In this document: positions 38,328 to 46,421 of the stretch, one piece after another
How positions within the stretch are numbered: the first letter of the stretch is position 1
Layout: the number at the start of each line of letters is the position of its first letter
Source of the DNA: Streptococcus sp. 29896
Lineage (GTDB): Bacteria; Bacillota; Bacilli; Lactobacillales; Streptococcaceae
Direction of reading: 5' to 3'
Length of the DNA stretch: 64,000 bases
NCBI RefSeq assembly: GCF_032594915.1
Contig: NZ_CP118733.1
Coordinates: 1,488,001 to 1,552,000 of the forward strand
The notes under the pieces: model-generated
Databases searched by the model: none
What the model saw: only the letters and a program-made list of their open reading frames with translations
What the model was told of the DNA's origin: nothing
Program-made: the position numbers and the translations under genes

Positions 38328-39263
38328 TTATGCGTTAAACGCTTCTGTTAATTGTGGTACCACTTGTTTCTTACGGGAAACGGCACCTGCAAGGAAAGCG
38401 TGGTTGTTTTCCAACTTGAAGTTGAAGGCCGCTTCCACCTTGTCCATGTTGCTTCCAAGGGCAAGGATTTCAGAGTTTGAGTTAACGATGTCTGTAATCA
38501 TCAAAACAAAGTCAGAGTAGCCATTTGCTGCTGATGCTGCTGTCATAGCTGCTTCGATTTCTGCTTGGCGTTCCAAGACTTCTGCAATGTCCACTGTGTT
38601 GACTTGGGCTACACGCACGTCATTGCCGTTCAAACCAAAGGTTTTTGCATCGATGTCAATCAATTCTTCTGCTGACTTGCTGGCAAGGTTGGTTCCTGCT
38701 TTCAAGAGTGCCAAGCCGTATTCTTCCAAGTTCACACCAGCAATTTCAGCCAATTCAGCTGCTACTTGTGGATCTGTTGCATGAGTAGTTGGCGATTTGA
38801 GCAAAAGAGTATCTGAAATCAAACCTGACAAGAGGAGACCTGCCACTTCTTTTGGAGGTGTCACACCATTTTCTTTGAAGGCACGGTAAACGATTGAAGA
38901 TGCTGAACCTACTGGCTCCAAACGCATGTACAATGGATTTGCCGTTTCGAAGTTTGCGACACGGTGGTGGTCAATAACAGCTGCCACTTCTACATCTTTG
39001 ATGTCTGCGATTGATTGTTGGAATTCATTGTGGTCTGTCAAGATGACTTGGCTAACACCTTCTGCCTTAGCAGACTCAACCACGCGCGGTGCAGTAACAC
39101 CAAAATAGTCAAGTGCAAAAGCTGTTTCTTCATTTGGCGTTCCAAGTGCAACTGCTTCCGCATCACGACCAAACACTTCACGCTCCAAGTGAGCCCAGCC
39201 GTATGATGATGCAATGGCATCTGTATCAGGATTTTGGTGACCAAAAACTAAAAATTTAGACAT
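38328..39263 (-). CDS. ppaC: manganese-dependent inorganic pyrophosphatase
   Basis: A 311-residue DHH-family (family II) pyrophosphatase with [13 protein letters not shown] at the N-terminus, the DHH motif in [12 protein letters not shown] and the C-terminal [13 protein letters not shown] substrate-binding segment. It hydrolyses pyrophosphate to drive biosynthesis and uses Mn2+. This is the form used by streptococci. It has its own terminator. Confidence 0.97.
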   Translation of the reverse strand: MSKFLVFGHQNPDTDAIASSYGWAHLEREVFGRDAEAVALGTPNEETAFALDYFGVTAPRVVESAKAEGVSQVILTDHNEFQQSIADIKDVEVAAVIDHHRVANFETANPLYMRLEPVGSASSIVYRAFKENGVTPPKEVAGLLLSGLISDTLLLKSPTTHATDPQVAAELAEIAGVNLEEYGLALLKAGTNLASKSAEELIDIDAKTFGLNGNDVRVAQVNTVDIAEVLERQAEIEAAMTAASAANGYSDFVLMITDIVNSNSEILALGSNMDKVEAAFNFKLENNHAFLAGAVSRKKQVVPQLTEAFNA

Positions 39264-39342
39264 GTCTACAACCTCATTTTTCTAATAATCTCCTACATTT
39301 TACCATAAATAGAAAGACTTGTGAACATGGACGGGTCGGGAT

Positions 39343-39371
39343 TTGCCAAACGTTTTCAAAAAGAGTAAGAT
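39343..39371 (+). promoter_or_regulatory. promoter of the oligoendopeptidase gene with a weak cre-like site
   Basis: TTGCCA (39343-39348) and TAAGAT (39366-39371) are 17 bp apart. Bases 39345-39358 (GCCAAACGTTTTCA) resemble a CcpA cre site but the first two bases do not fit the streptococcal consensus. Confidence 0.5.
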
Positions 39372-39400
39372 AGAAGGTAGCAATACAAAAGGAGAACCAT

Positions 39401-41098
39401 ATGAAATTTTCAGACTATACCTATGTTCGTCCAGATTATGAAGCTATCAAAGCTCAATTTTCTGACCTGACAGACCAGTTGGCTGCGGCTAGCGATTTGG
39501 AAACAACTCGTACACTTGTGGCAGCCATTACAAAATTACTCAACCTGGTCGATACCCAGTACAACCTCTGGATGATCCGTCATACTATCGACATGAACGA
39601 TGAGTTCTACAATGAAGAAACCAAGTTTTGGAATGAATATTCGCCACTCTTTGAAGAATTAACCACCAACTACTACCGTGTCATTGTCCAGACACCTTAC
39701 AAGGAAGAGTTGTCAGACATCTTGCCTCAAACCTTCTTCATGCAGGCAGAAAACAAGCTCAAGACCTTCTCATCAGACGTCATTCCATTACTGCAAAAAG
39801 AAAATGAATTATCTGATGAATACAGTAAACTGATCGCTGGTGCAGAGATTGATTTCCAAGGTCAGACCTACAACCTGGCACAAATGGGGCCATTCGGTCA
39901 ATCAACCGACCGCGAGGTCCGCAAGGCTGCTTCTGCTGCTACAACTGCCTTCTTTGAAAGCAAGGAAGCTGATTTTGACCGTGTTTACGATGAATTAGTA
40001 AAAGTCCGCACAGAAATCGCCCACAAACTCGGCTTCAAGGACTATGTGGAATACGGCTACCTCAAGATGAACCGTTTCGACTACAATCGTGACATGGTCA
40101 AGGTTTACCGTGAGGAAATCCTCAAGCATATCGTACCGATTGTGCAGAATCTTCGTGAACGCCAAGCCAAACGCTTGCAGGTGCCAAGCCTCAAACACTA
40201 CGACCTCAATCTTGAGTTCTTAGACGGCAATGCGGTGCCACAAGGTGACCCAGATTTTATCGTCAGCCAAGCCCAAGACATGTACCGCGAATTGTCCGCA
40301 GAAACAGGTGAGTTCTTCGATTTCATGATTGAGCATGAACTCTTGGATTTGGTCGCAAAACCAGGCAAAAACAGCGGTGGCTACTGTACCTATATTCCTG
40401 ACTTCAAGAGCCCATTTATCTTCTCCAACTTCAACGGAACCAGCGGTGATATTGATGTCTTGACCCACGAAGCAGGTCACGCTTTCCAAGTCTATCGTTC
40501 GCGTTGGATTCAAAGTCCAGAAGTTGTTTGGCCAACCTACGAAACCTGTGAAATCCATTCCATGTCTATGGAATTTATGACCTGGCCATGGATGGACCGT
40601 TTCTTCAAGGAACAGGTGGATAAGTACAAGTTTACCCACTTGGCAAGTGCCCTTCTCTTCTTACCTTACGGTGTCTTGGTGGATCACTTCCAGCACGAAG
40701 TCTATGAACATCCAGAAATGACACCAGCAGAACGCAAGGCGACTTGGAAAAAACTCCAAGACCTCTACTTACCAGACCGTGATTATTCTGAGTCAGAAGC
40801 CCTCAACCGTGGTATCTTCTGGTACCGTCAGGGGCATATCTTTGCCAGTCCATTCTACTACATCGACTATACCTTGGCCCAAGTCTGCGCCCTCCAATTC
40901 TGGAAACGCACGCAGGTAGATCACGATGAAAATGCTTGGGAAGACTACATCCGCATCTGTGATTTGGGCGGCACCAAGTCCTTCTTGCAAGTGGTTGAAG
41001 CTGCAAACCTCCAATCACCGTTCAAAGAAGGTGCCCTCGAAAGCACCGCCAAAGCTGCTGCCGATTGGTTAAATGCAGTTAAGGATAACGAACTATAA
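39401..41098 (+). CDS. M3-family oligoendopeptidase (PepF-like)
   Basis: The 565-residue zinc peptidase has H356-E-A-G-H360 and the downstream SMSMEFMTWPWM segment with the third ligand Glu. There is no signal peptide, so it is cytosolic and should cut short peptides, for example after oligopeptide import. It lies alone on the plus strand and ends at a strong bidirectional terminator. Confidence 0.93.
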   Translation: MKFSDYTYVRPDYEAIKAQFSDLTDQLAAASDLETTRTLVAAITKLLNLVDTQYNLWMIRHTIDMNDEFYNEETKFWNEYSPLFEELTTNYYRVIVQTPYKEELSDILPQTFFMQAENKLKTFSSDVIPLLQKENELSDEYSKLIAGAEIDFQGQTYNLAQMGPFGQSTDREVRKAASAATTAFFESKEADFDRVYDELVKVRTEIAHKLGFKDYVEYGYLKMNRFDYNRDMVKVYREEILKHIVPIVQNLRERQAKRLQVPSLKHYDLNLEFLDGNAVPQGDPDFIVSQAQDMYRELSAETGEFFDFMIEHELLDLVAKPGKNSGGYCTYIPDFKSPFIFSNFNGTSGDIDVLTHEAGHAFQVYRSRWIQSPEVVWPTYETCEIHSMSMEFMTWPWMDRFFKEQVDKYKFTHLASALLFLPYGVLVDHFQHEVYEHPEMTPAERKATWKKLQDLYLPDRDYSESEALNRGIFWYRQGHIFASPFYYIDYTLAQVCALQFWKRTQVDHDENAWEDYIRICDLGGTKSFLQVVEAANLQSPFKEGALESTAKAAADWLNAVKDNEL

Positions 41099-41105
41099 AA
41101 GACAA

Positions 41106-41138
41106 AAATCTGAATGAGATTCAAACTCATTCAGATTT
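41106..41138. terminator. bidirectional terminator between the oligoendopeptidase and HxlR genes
   Basis: Thirteen-base perfect arms (AAATCTGAATGAG / CTCATTCAGATTT) with a 7-nt loop; T runs on both strands. It overlaps the end of the HxlR gene. Confidence 0.9.
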
Positions 41139-41474
41139 TTTTGCTTTGACAAATTCGATGTACTTATCCCCAAAAACTTCAATTTGCTCCAAAACCAACT
41201 TAAATTCCTGACCAATCTCACTCAGTTCATACTCCACTTTTGGTGGAACCTGTGCATAAACCTTCCGAGTGATTAAACCATCATCCTCCAATTGACGTAA
41301 CTGCTTGGTAAGGGTTGCTTGGGAAATCCCTGTCAATCGACGGTGCAATTCATTAAACCGAATCGGTCCTTCTTCGATATGATGTAGTAATAAGATACTC
41401 CATTTCCCAGATAAGACACTCTGAGTGGTCACATAAGGACACTCCGGAACCGTATGTTGTGTGAAAGTTGCCAT
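41127..41474 (-). CDS. HxlR/DUF24-family transcriptional regulator
   Basis: A 115-residue winged helix of the HxlR/MarR-like type: ECPYVTTQSVLSGKWSILLL, RFNELHRRLTGISQATLTKQ and DGLITRKVYAQVPPKVEYEL. There is a conserved N-terminal Cys (Cys12), which in the relatives YodB, CatR and QsrR is the redox or quinone sensor. It is transcribed away from the plus-strand cluster 41668-44276 and probably controls it and itself. SD AAAGGAGAAATT is strong. Confidence 0.9.
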   Translation of the reverse strand: MATFTQHTVPECPYVTTQSVLSGKWSILLLHHIEEGPIRFNELHRRLTGISQATLTKQLRQLEDDGLITRKVYAQVPPKVEYELSEIGQEFKLVLEQIEVFGDKYIEFVKAKKSE

Positions 41475-41503
41475 AATTTCTCCTTTATTTTCCCTTGATA
41501 TTA

Positions 41504-41576
41504 CACATTACTTCACAAAAAGATAGTGACTATTCAAAAAAATCGTACTTGTATTATTTTTAGTACCTGATACAAT
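41504..41576. promoter_or_regulatory. HxlR control region: promoter of the FMN reductase cluster and candidate operators
   Basis: The plus promoter is TTGTAT (41549-41554), 16 bp, TACAAT (41571-41576). A dyad GTACT-N12-AGTAC spans 41545-41566 across the spacer. Nearer the HxlR gene, the 22-nt word at 41504-41525 recurs at 44305-44326 in front of the VOC gene with one mismatch. Either could be the HxlR operator. Confidence 0.55.
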
Positions 41577-41667
41577 AATACCATAAACTGCGAAAGCAGG
41601 AAAGTATTTTCTCAAAAGGAGCGATACAATGAATATCAATTGCACTATATAATACAAAGGAGTACCT

Positions 41668-42261
41668 ATGTCACTAATCTCAGTTTTCAAAAATATATTT
41701 ACAAAAAAGGAAGAAAAAAACATGAAAAACATTCTATTTATCGTTGGTTCACTACGTGAAGGTTCATTCAACCACCAAATGGCTAAACAAGCTGAAAGCA
41801 TCTTAGAAGGTCAAGCAACTGTATCTTATCTTAACTATAAAGAAATCCCGCTTATGAACCAAGATCTTGAAACACCAGTCTTGCCAGCTGTCCAAGCTGC
41901 ACGCGATGCGATTATGGCTGCAGATGCTATCTGGATTTTCTCACCAGTTTACAACTTTGCTATTCCAGGTACTGTGAAGAACTTGATTGACTGGCTCAGC
42001 CGTGCCCTAGACTTGTCAGAAACACGTGGCCCATCTGCACTACAAGACAAAATTGTTACCGTATCTTCTGTTGCAAGTGCTGGACACGAGCCAATGTTCG
42101 CTAGCTACCATGCACTCCTACCATTTGTTCGTATGCAAGTCGTTGGTGAATTTACAGGTACAACTGTCAATCCAGAAGCATGGGGAACTGGTCAGTTGGT
42201 ATTGTCAGAGGAAGCCATCGCTGGTCTGCAAGCGCAAGCTCAAGCTTTGTTAGAAGCTTAG
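41668..42261 (+). CDS. NAD(P)H-dependent FMN reductase (flavodoxin-fold oxidoreductase)
   Basis: The flavodoxin-fold domain starts at 41722 ([17 protein letters not shown]) and has [22 protein letters not shown] as in NADPH-dependent FMN/azo/quinone reductases. The ATG at 41668 has the better SD (AAAGGAG, 6 nt) and would add an 18-residue basic leader ([12 protein letters not shown]); the ATG at 41722 has only GGAAG. Start is therefore uncertain. Such enzymes reduce quinones and similar electrophiles. It is the first gene of the HxlR-divergent cluster. Confidence 0.85.
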   Translation: MSLISVFKNIFTKKEEKNMKNILFIVGSLREGSFNHQMAKQAESILEGQATVSYLNYKEIPLMNQDLETPVLPAVQAARDAIMAADAIWIFSPVYNFAIPGTVKNLIDWLSRALDLSETRGPSALQDKIVTVSSVASAGHEPMFASYHALLPFVRMQVVGEFTGTTVNPEAWGTGQLVLSEEAIAGLQAQAQALLEA

Positions 42262-42380
42262 ATTCTACAGGTCAATATAACCTTTATCGAGTTGAAGATG
42301 ATAAAATTGCAGAACTCTGGGATGTTGTTGTGCCAATCGAGGAAGATTCCAAAACTTCCAATAGCAATGCTAAATTCTAA
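42262..42380 (+). pseudogene. 3' remnant of a SnoaL/NTF2-like gene
   Basis: Directly after the FMN reductase stop, one frame reads TGQYNLYRVEDDKIAELWDV and then a short tail to a stop at 42380. This is the typical C-terminal strand of SnoaL/NTF2-like proteins (FRVEDGKIVEHWDV type). No start or N-terminal part exists; the upstream frame is FMN reductase sequence in another phase. It is best explained by a deletion that removed the 5' part of a gene in this cluster. Confidence 0.6.
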
Positions 42381-42416
42381 TCAAAAACCAAGAAAATAAA
42401 ATGAAAGAAAATTAAA

Positions 42417-43037
42417 ATGAAACTATATTACATCATCGATGCTTATTGTGGTTGGACCTACGGCTTTAACCACATTTTCACAAAATTCATGCAAGACCAT
42501 CCTGACATAGAAATAGAGGTCATTAACGGAGGCTTGTTTGTCGGAGATAATAAAAAGAAAATGGTTGATTTCCAGCAGGCACAGACCATCAACAAACAAA
42601 TCGAAAGCTATTACCAAATGTCTTTTGGCGATAACTACAATCAATTGTTTAAGGATAAGGACTTTACCATGGACTCTCTTGGTCCTGCTAGAGCCTACTC
42701 AGTCTTGAAAAACTATGTTGAGACACCTAACCATGCTCAGCTAACATTAGACATTCAAGCCTTATTTTTTGAAGATGGGTTAGACCTCAGTCAAGCAGAC
42801 AGTTACACCAGCCTAATCGGTAGCTATCAGCTACCTACAAAGGCTATGGAAGAACTATCAAGCATCTTGAATCAACCAGAAAATCTACACCCAGACTTTA
42901 TCAAGGCTTATGAAATGGGGGTAACCTCTTTCCCAACCTTGTTACTTGAAAAAGACAGGAACTTCTTTAATCTTATTAACCAAGTACGCACAGTAGATGA
43001 TTTGGAAAAAAATTTCCAAACAGCTATTACGCAATAG
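42417..43037 (+). CDS. DsbA-family thioredoxin-fold oxidoreductase with a single cysteine
   Basis: A 206-residue DsbA/FrnE-like protein: YYIIDAYCGWTYGFNH at the N-terminus (motif C11-G-W-T instead of CxxC), a helical insert, and the GVTSFPTLLLEKD cis-proline segment. Cys11 is the only cysteine, so it cannot form the usual internal disulfide; a glutathione/bacillithiol-like mixed disulfide or isomerase-type chemistry is possible. There is no signal peptide. It is the second intact gene of the HxlR cluster. Confidence 0.8.
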   Translation: MKLYYIIDAYCGWTYGFNHIFTKFMQDHPDIEIEVINGGLFVGDNKKKMVDFQQAQTINKQIESYYQMSFGDNYNQLFKDKDFTMDSLGPARAYSVLKNYVETPNHAQLTLDIQALFFEDGLDLSQADSYTSLIGSYQLPTKAMEELSSILNQPENLHPDFIKAYEMGVTSFPTLLLEKDRNFFNLINQVRTVDDLEKNFQTAITQ

Positions 43038-43052
43038 AAAGGGCAACTATTT

Positions 43053-43871
43053 ATGGAAAAACATTATAAGCTACAAAATGGAACAGAATTACACATCTTT
43101 ACAAATGATGAATCAAGTTTTATGGTTACGGCGACCTTAATCATTAAAAATGGCAAGGCTCTCCTTGTAGGTTCAGGGTTTAAACAATCAGAAGGAGAGC
43201 GAATTGTTCGCTATCTACAAGACGCGCAACTGACATTAGAAAAAATCTTTATCATTCAAGAGGATCCAGACTATTATTTTGCTCTTGAGCCTATCAAAAA
43301 ATCATTCCCAGAAGCCATTGTCTATGCAACGTCTTATGTTATCGACCATATTTTAAAAACAGTATCAAAAAAATTACAGGTATGGGGAGGCTCTTTAGGT
43401 GACCAAGCTCCTAAAAATATTATTTTACCAGCGCTCATTCAAGAATCTACATTAGAATTTGAAGGTGATAAATGGGAATTTTTCGGTAGTGAACCAAGTC
43501 AAATCAATCTTTGGAATGCAGAAACCAAAACCATTATTGGCGGTATCAATACCTTTAATCAAATTCACCTCTTCTTAGCAGATTCACAAACTACCGAGCA
43601 ATTGAAAGCCTGGCAAGATCGATTAAAAGATATGAAGGCACTGGATGCCTCTCTCATTATTCCAGGTCATGCAGATAGTGAAAGTTCATTTGATTCTCAA
43701 GCACTTGATTTTTCAATCGCCTATATTGAAGTAGCAATCAAATTAAAAAAAGAAGTCAAAGACTCAGCTACTTTTATCGCTAAAATGAAAGAAAAATTCC
43801 CTAATCTTCGTAACGAGGCAGTCTTGGAATTGAGTGCTAAAGTCTTAACAGGTGAAATACCATGGGGGTAA
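43053..43871 (+). CDS. metallo-beta-lactamase-fold protein with degenerate metal site
   Basis: A 272-residue MBL-fold protein: LIIKNGKALLVGSGF in the first sheet, then IFIIQEDPDYYFALEPI where active enzymes have a THxHxDH motif, and IIPGHADSES for the later His. Of the usual first motif only the last Asp/Tyr positions resemble ligands, so zinc or iron binding is doubtful. It follows the DsbA-like gene by 15 nt and precedes the SnoaL-like gene by 3 nt. Confidence 0.78.
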   Translation: MEKHYKLQNGTELHIFTNDESSFMVTATLIIKNGKALLVGSGFKQSEGERIVRYLQDAQLTLEKIFIIQEDPDYYFALEPIKKSFPEAIVYATSYVIDHILKTVSKKLQVWGGSLGDQAPKNIILPALIQESTLEFEGDKWEFFGSEPSQINLWNAETKTIIGGINTFNQIHLFLADSQTTEQLKAWQDRLKDMKALDASLIIPGHADSESSFDSQALDFSIAYIEVAIKLKKEVKDSATFIAKMKEKFPNLRNEAVLELSAKVLTGEIPWG

Positions 43872-43874
43872 TGT

Positions 43875-44276
43875 ATGTCAAAAAATCAATTATATAAAAA
43901 TATTTTAGAAGAGACTTATCTAGCTACTGCTCAAGGTCGAATAGAAGATTTCAAGAGCCATTTGGCTGCTGATATCTCTTGGACAGAAGCTGCAGGCTTT
44001 CCCTATGCTGGTACCTATATCGGTCCAGATGCAGTGATCGAAAACGTCCATGCAAGACTAGGTTCTGAATGGACCAATTATAGTGCCACACCTGTTGATT
44101 ACGCCTTTTCAGGAAACCGTGTCATGGTTTATGGCTACTACAAGGGGACCTACAACCTTACTGAGAAATCCTTCCAAGCAGACTTTGTCCATATTTACGA
44201 TTTTAATGCTGAAAATAGAATTACACACTTTATCCAAATCGTAGATAGCGCACTTGTTGAGAAAGCTATGAGATAA
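43875..44276 (+). CDS. SnoaL/NTF2-like protein
   Basis: A 133-residue alpha+beta barrel protein: AQGRIEDFKSHLAADISWTEA, GTYIGPDAVIENV and FVHIYDFNAENRITHFIQI. SnoaL-like proteins bind or isomerise small hydrophobic compounds such as polyketides and ketosteroids; the substrate here is unknown. It is the last gene of the HxlR-divergent run and lies 101 bp before the VOC gene. Confidence 0.85.
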   Translation: MSKNQLYKNILEETYLATAQGRIEDFKSHLAADISWTEAAGFPYAGTYIGPDAVIENVHARLGSEWTNYSATPVDYAFSGNRVMVYGYYKGTYNLTEKSFQADFVHIYDFNAENRITHFIQIVDSALVEKAMR

Positions 44277-44304
44277 AAATCAATTTTCAAAAGTCTATTC
44301 GTCA

Positions 44305-44326
44305 CACATTACTTCACCAAAAGATA
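44305..44326 (+). promoter_or_regulatory. second copy of the HxlR-region 22-nt motif
   Basis: CACATTACTTCACCAAAAGATA matches 41504-41525 at 21 of 22 positions. Here it is part of the inverted repeat TTACTT-N14-AAGTAA. It lies 52 bp upstream of the VOC gene start. Confidence 0.55.
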
Positions 44327-44377
44327 CTAAGTAACTCGAAAATTCCTATAAATTGTATCAGAAAGTCAGGTATTCCC

Positions 44378-45220
44378 ATGTACAATTCCAAATTTGAACT
44401 GGGTTATGTCGCCCTCAACGTCCGCAATCTCGAACTTCAAAGCCTATTTTACCAACAGGTACTGGGTCTGCAAATTTTGACGGAAAGTCAAAACCAAATC
44501 GACCTCGGCGTCGGTCAGACCATCTTAGTTCGCCTCATCCAAACAGCACAAGACGGAGATGTCAGCCACAGCTATGGACTCTATCACTTGGCCATTGTCC
44601 TACCTAGCCGAGAGGACTTAGGCACCATTTTCCGCCATTTTATAGACAATAAGATTCCTCTCCAAGGCGCCAGTGATCACGGTTACAGCGAAGCCATTTA
44701 CCTAGCCGACACCGAAGGCAACGGCATCGAAATTTACCGCGACCTGCCTCAAGACACTTGGGATGTCCGCCCGGACGGCCGTATCGTCGGCATTACTGAG
44801 CCTATGGATGCTGAAACGATCTATGCTTTAGGGAAAAAAGCTGACGCAGCCTATCAGATGCCAGCTGGCAGTCGCATGGGTCATGTCCATCTATCTGTCC
44901 GAGAAAGCGCTGCTTCTAGCCGATTTTACCAAGAAGTCCTAGCTGTCGAGGATAAATTCTCCGTCCCATCTGCAGCTTGGCTAGCCTCAGGCGACTATCA
45001 TCACCACCTAGCTGTCAACGAATGGGGAGGAAAAGAACTGCAGACGCGAACTGAAGGCATGCCCGGACTTGCCTACTACACAGTCATCTATTCCAATTCT
45101 GAATTTTTTGAAGCAAGCTTGAATCGCGTCATTGCTGCAAACCTAATCGTTCAAAAACTGGACAACACTGCAACCTTTGTCGATATAGACGGTATCAAAA
45201 CCAAATTCATCTTAGAATAG
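44378..45220 (+). CDS. two-domain VOC protein (CatE-like dioxygenase/glyoxalase family)
   Basis: The 280-residue protein has two VOC modules (about 5-125 and 170-280) with candidate metal ligands in YGLYHLAIV, GNGIEIYRD, MGHVHLSV and the C-terminal module. B. subtilis CatE, a catechol-2,3-dioxygenase, has the same two-module layout and is controlled by the HxlR-family regulators CatR and YodB. Catechol cleavage here is inferred; a glyoxalase-like role is possible. Confidence 0.85.
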   Translation: MYNSKFELGYVALNVRNLELQSLFYQQVLGLQILTESQNQIDLGVGQTILVRLIQTAQDGDVSHSYGLYHLAIVLPSREDLGTIFRHFIDNKIPLQGASDHGYSEAIYLADTEGNGIEIYRDLPQDTWDVRPDGRIVGITEPMDAETIYALGKKADAAYQMPAGSRMGHVHLSVRESAASSRFYQEVLAVEDKFSVPSAAWLASGDYHHHLAVNEWGGKELQTRTEGMPGLAYYTVIYSNSEFFEASLNRVIAANLIVQKLDNTATFVDIDGIKTKFILE

Positions 45221-45261
45221 AAATAAGAAAGGGAAATGCCTGAGCACTTCCTTTTCTTTGT

Positions 45262-46416
45262 TTATTTGATTAAGCCAAGATCATATTTCATTCCCAAAAT
45301 CCGTTTGACGGATTGGTCAATCCGCTCCTCGGTAATTGTACCAGACTTTACTTGTTCGATAATATAAGGAATTTGACTGGCATAACTTGAAGACAATATC
45401 ATATCTGTCCCAGCTTGAATGGTCTGCAAGGCACCTGTATCTTGATCTACAAATTGGACCAAGCCCTGCATATCAAAATCATCCGTCATAATGACACCCT
45501 CAAAACCAAGCTCATTCCGAAGGATTTTATTGATTTCAGGTGAAATGGATGATGGGACATCATCAATGGCAGGTACGATATTGTGACTAACCATGATAGA
45601 GTCTGCACCTGCCTCAATCCCAGCCTTAAAGGGAAGAAAGTCATTGGCCCGTAATTCTTCTAAACTACGGTTGTCATGGACCAAATCCGTATGCGAATCA
45701 GCATTGTCTCCATAACCCGGGAAGTGCTTCAAGGTCGAAGCAAATCGTTCTTCTTTCAACAACGAAACCAATTGACCAATATAGTCTGCGGTGGTTTTCG
45801 CATCCTGCCCAATGGTCCTATCGTAGATAAAAGATGATGGATCAGTGGATAAATCTGCAACAGGGAAGAAACCTGCATAGATTCCCACACCTTTTAAAAG
45901 ACTGGTCTTCTGCTTGGCATCCGACAAAATCGCCTCAATGCCACCAGCTTGGTACAATGCCAAAGGCGATGTAAAAGGTGTTTCCAGAAGTTGACTAATC
46001 CGAGTTACCGTTCCACCTTCCTCATCTGAAGCCATTAATAGCGGCACTTTTGAAAGTGATTGATAAGAAGCAATTTCTTCCTTGACTTGTTCTAAGTTCT
46101 TACCTTCATAATCCCGCGAAAATAAGATATAGCCTCCAAAATGATAGGTTTCCAATGCCTCAGCTTGTCCTGCAGATGGCATCCGAGCAAAAATCATCTG
46201 TCCGACCTTTTCTTCTAAGGTCATCTGTTGCAAATAATCAGAGATACGTTTATCCTTAACAGAAATTTCCTGAACAGTCACAAAAGAAGGACTGTTGATA
46301 GACTGTCCTTCTCTTTTATTTAGTAGATATAGCAGGGGCAAGAAAGCAAGAATCGACAAACATATTAAAAGTGTTTTTCTAACACCTAGATATTTTTTTA
46401 CTCTAGCTCTACGCAC
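45262..46416 (-). CDS. glycoside hydrolase family 3 protein (NagZ-like beta-N-acetylhexosaminidase)
   Basis: The 384-residue protein has an N-terminal membrane anchor (about 12-30) and a GH3 TIM barrel with KHFPGYGDNADSHTDL (NagZ-type His/Asp dyad loop), SDEEGGTVTR and MTDDFDMQGL (nucleophile Asp). It should cleave GlcNAc-MurNAc-type bonds outside the membrane. The start is GTG with AGGA 8 nt upstream, within 6 nt of the pflA stop, so it is probably co-transcribed with pflA. Confidence 0.85.
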   Translation of the reverse strand: MRRARVKKYLGVRKTLLICLSILAFLPLLYLLNKREGQSINSPSFVTVQEISVKDKRISDYLQQMTLEEKVGQMIFARMPSAGQAEALETYHFGGYILFSRDYEGKNLEQVKEEIASYQSLSKVPLLMASDEEGGTVTRISQLLETPFTSPLALYQAGGIEAILSDAKQKTSLLKGVGIYAGFFPVADLSTDPSSFIYDRTIGQDAKTTADYIGQLVSLLKEERFASTLKHFPGYGDNADSHTDLVHDNRSLEELRANDFLPFKAGIEAGADSIMVSHNIVPAIDDVPSSISPEINKILRNELGFEGVIMTDDFDMQGLVQFVDQDTGALQTIQAGTDMILSSSYASQIPYIIEQVKSGTITEERIDQSVKRILGMKYDLGLIK

Positions 46417-46421
46417 ATTTA

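Noticed and set aside
39345..39358. cre site in front of the oligoendopeptidase gene as firm CcpA target
   Set aside because: The leading TG is replaced by GC, so it stays a weak candidate.
41508..41801. 97-codon minus-strand frame over the HxlR-FMN reductase region
   Set aside because: It overlaps the promoter and the start of the flavodoxin domain in antisense, and has no SD or recognisable motif.
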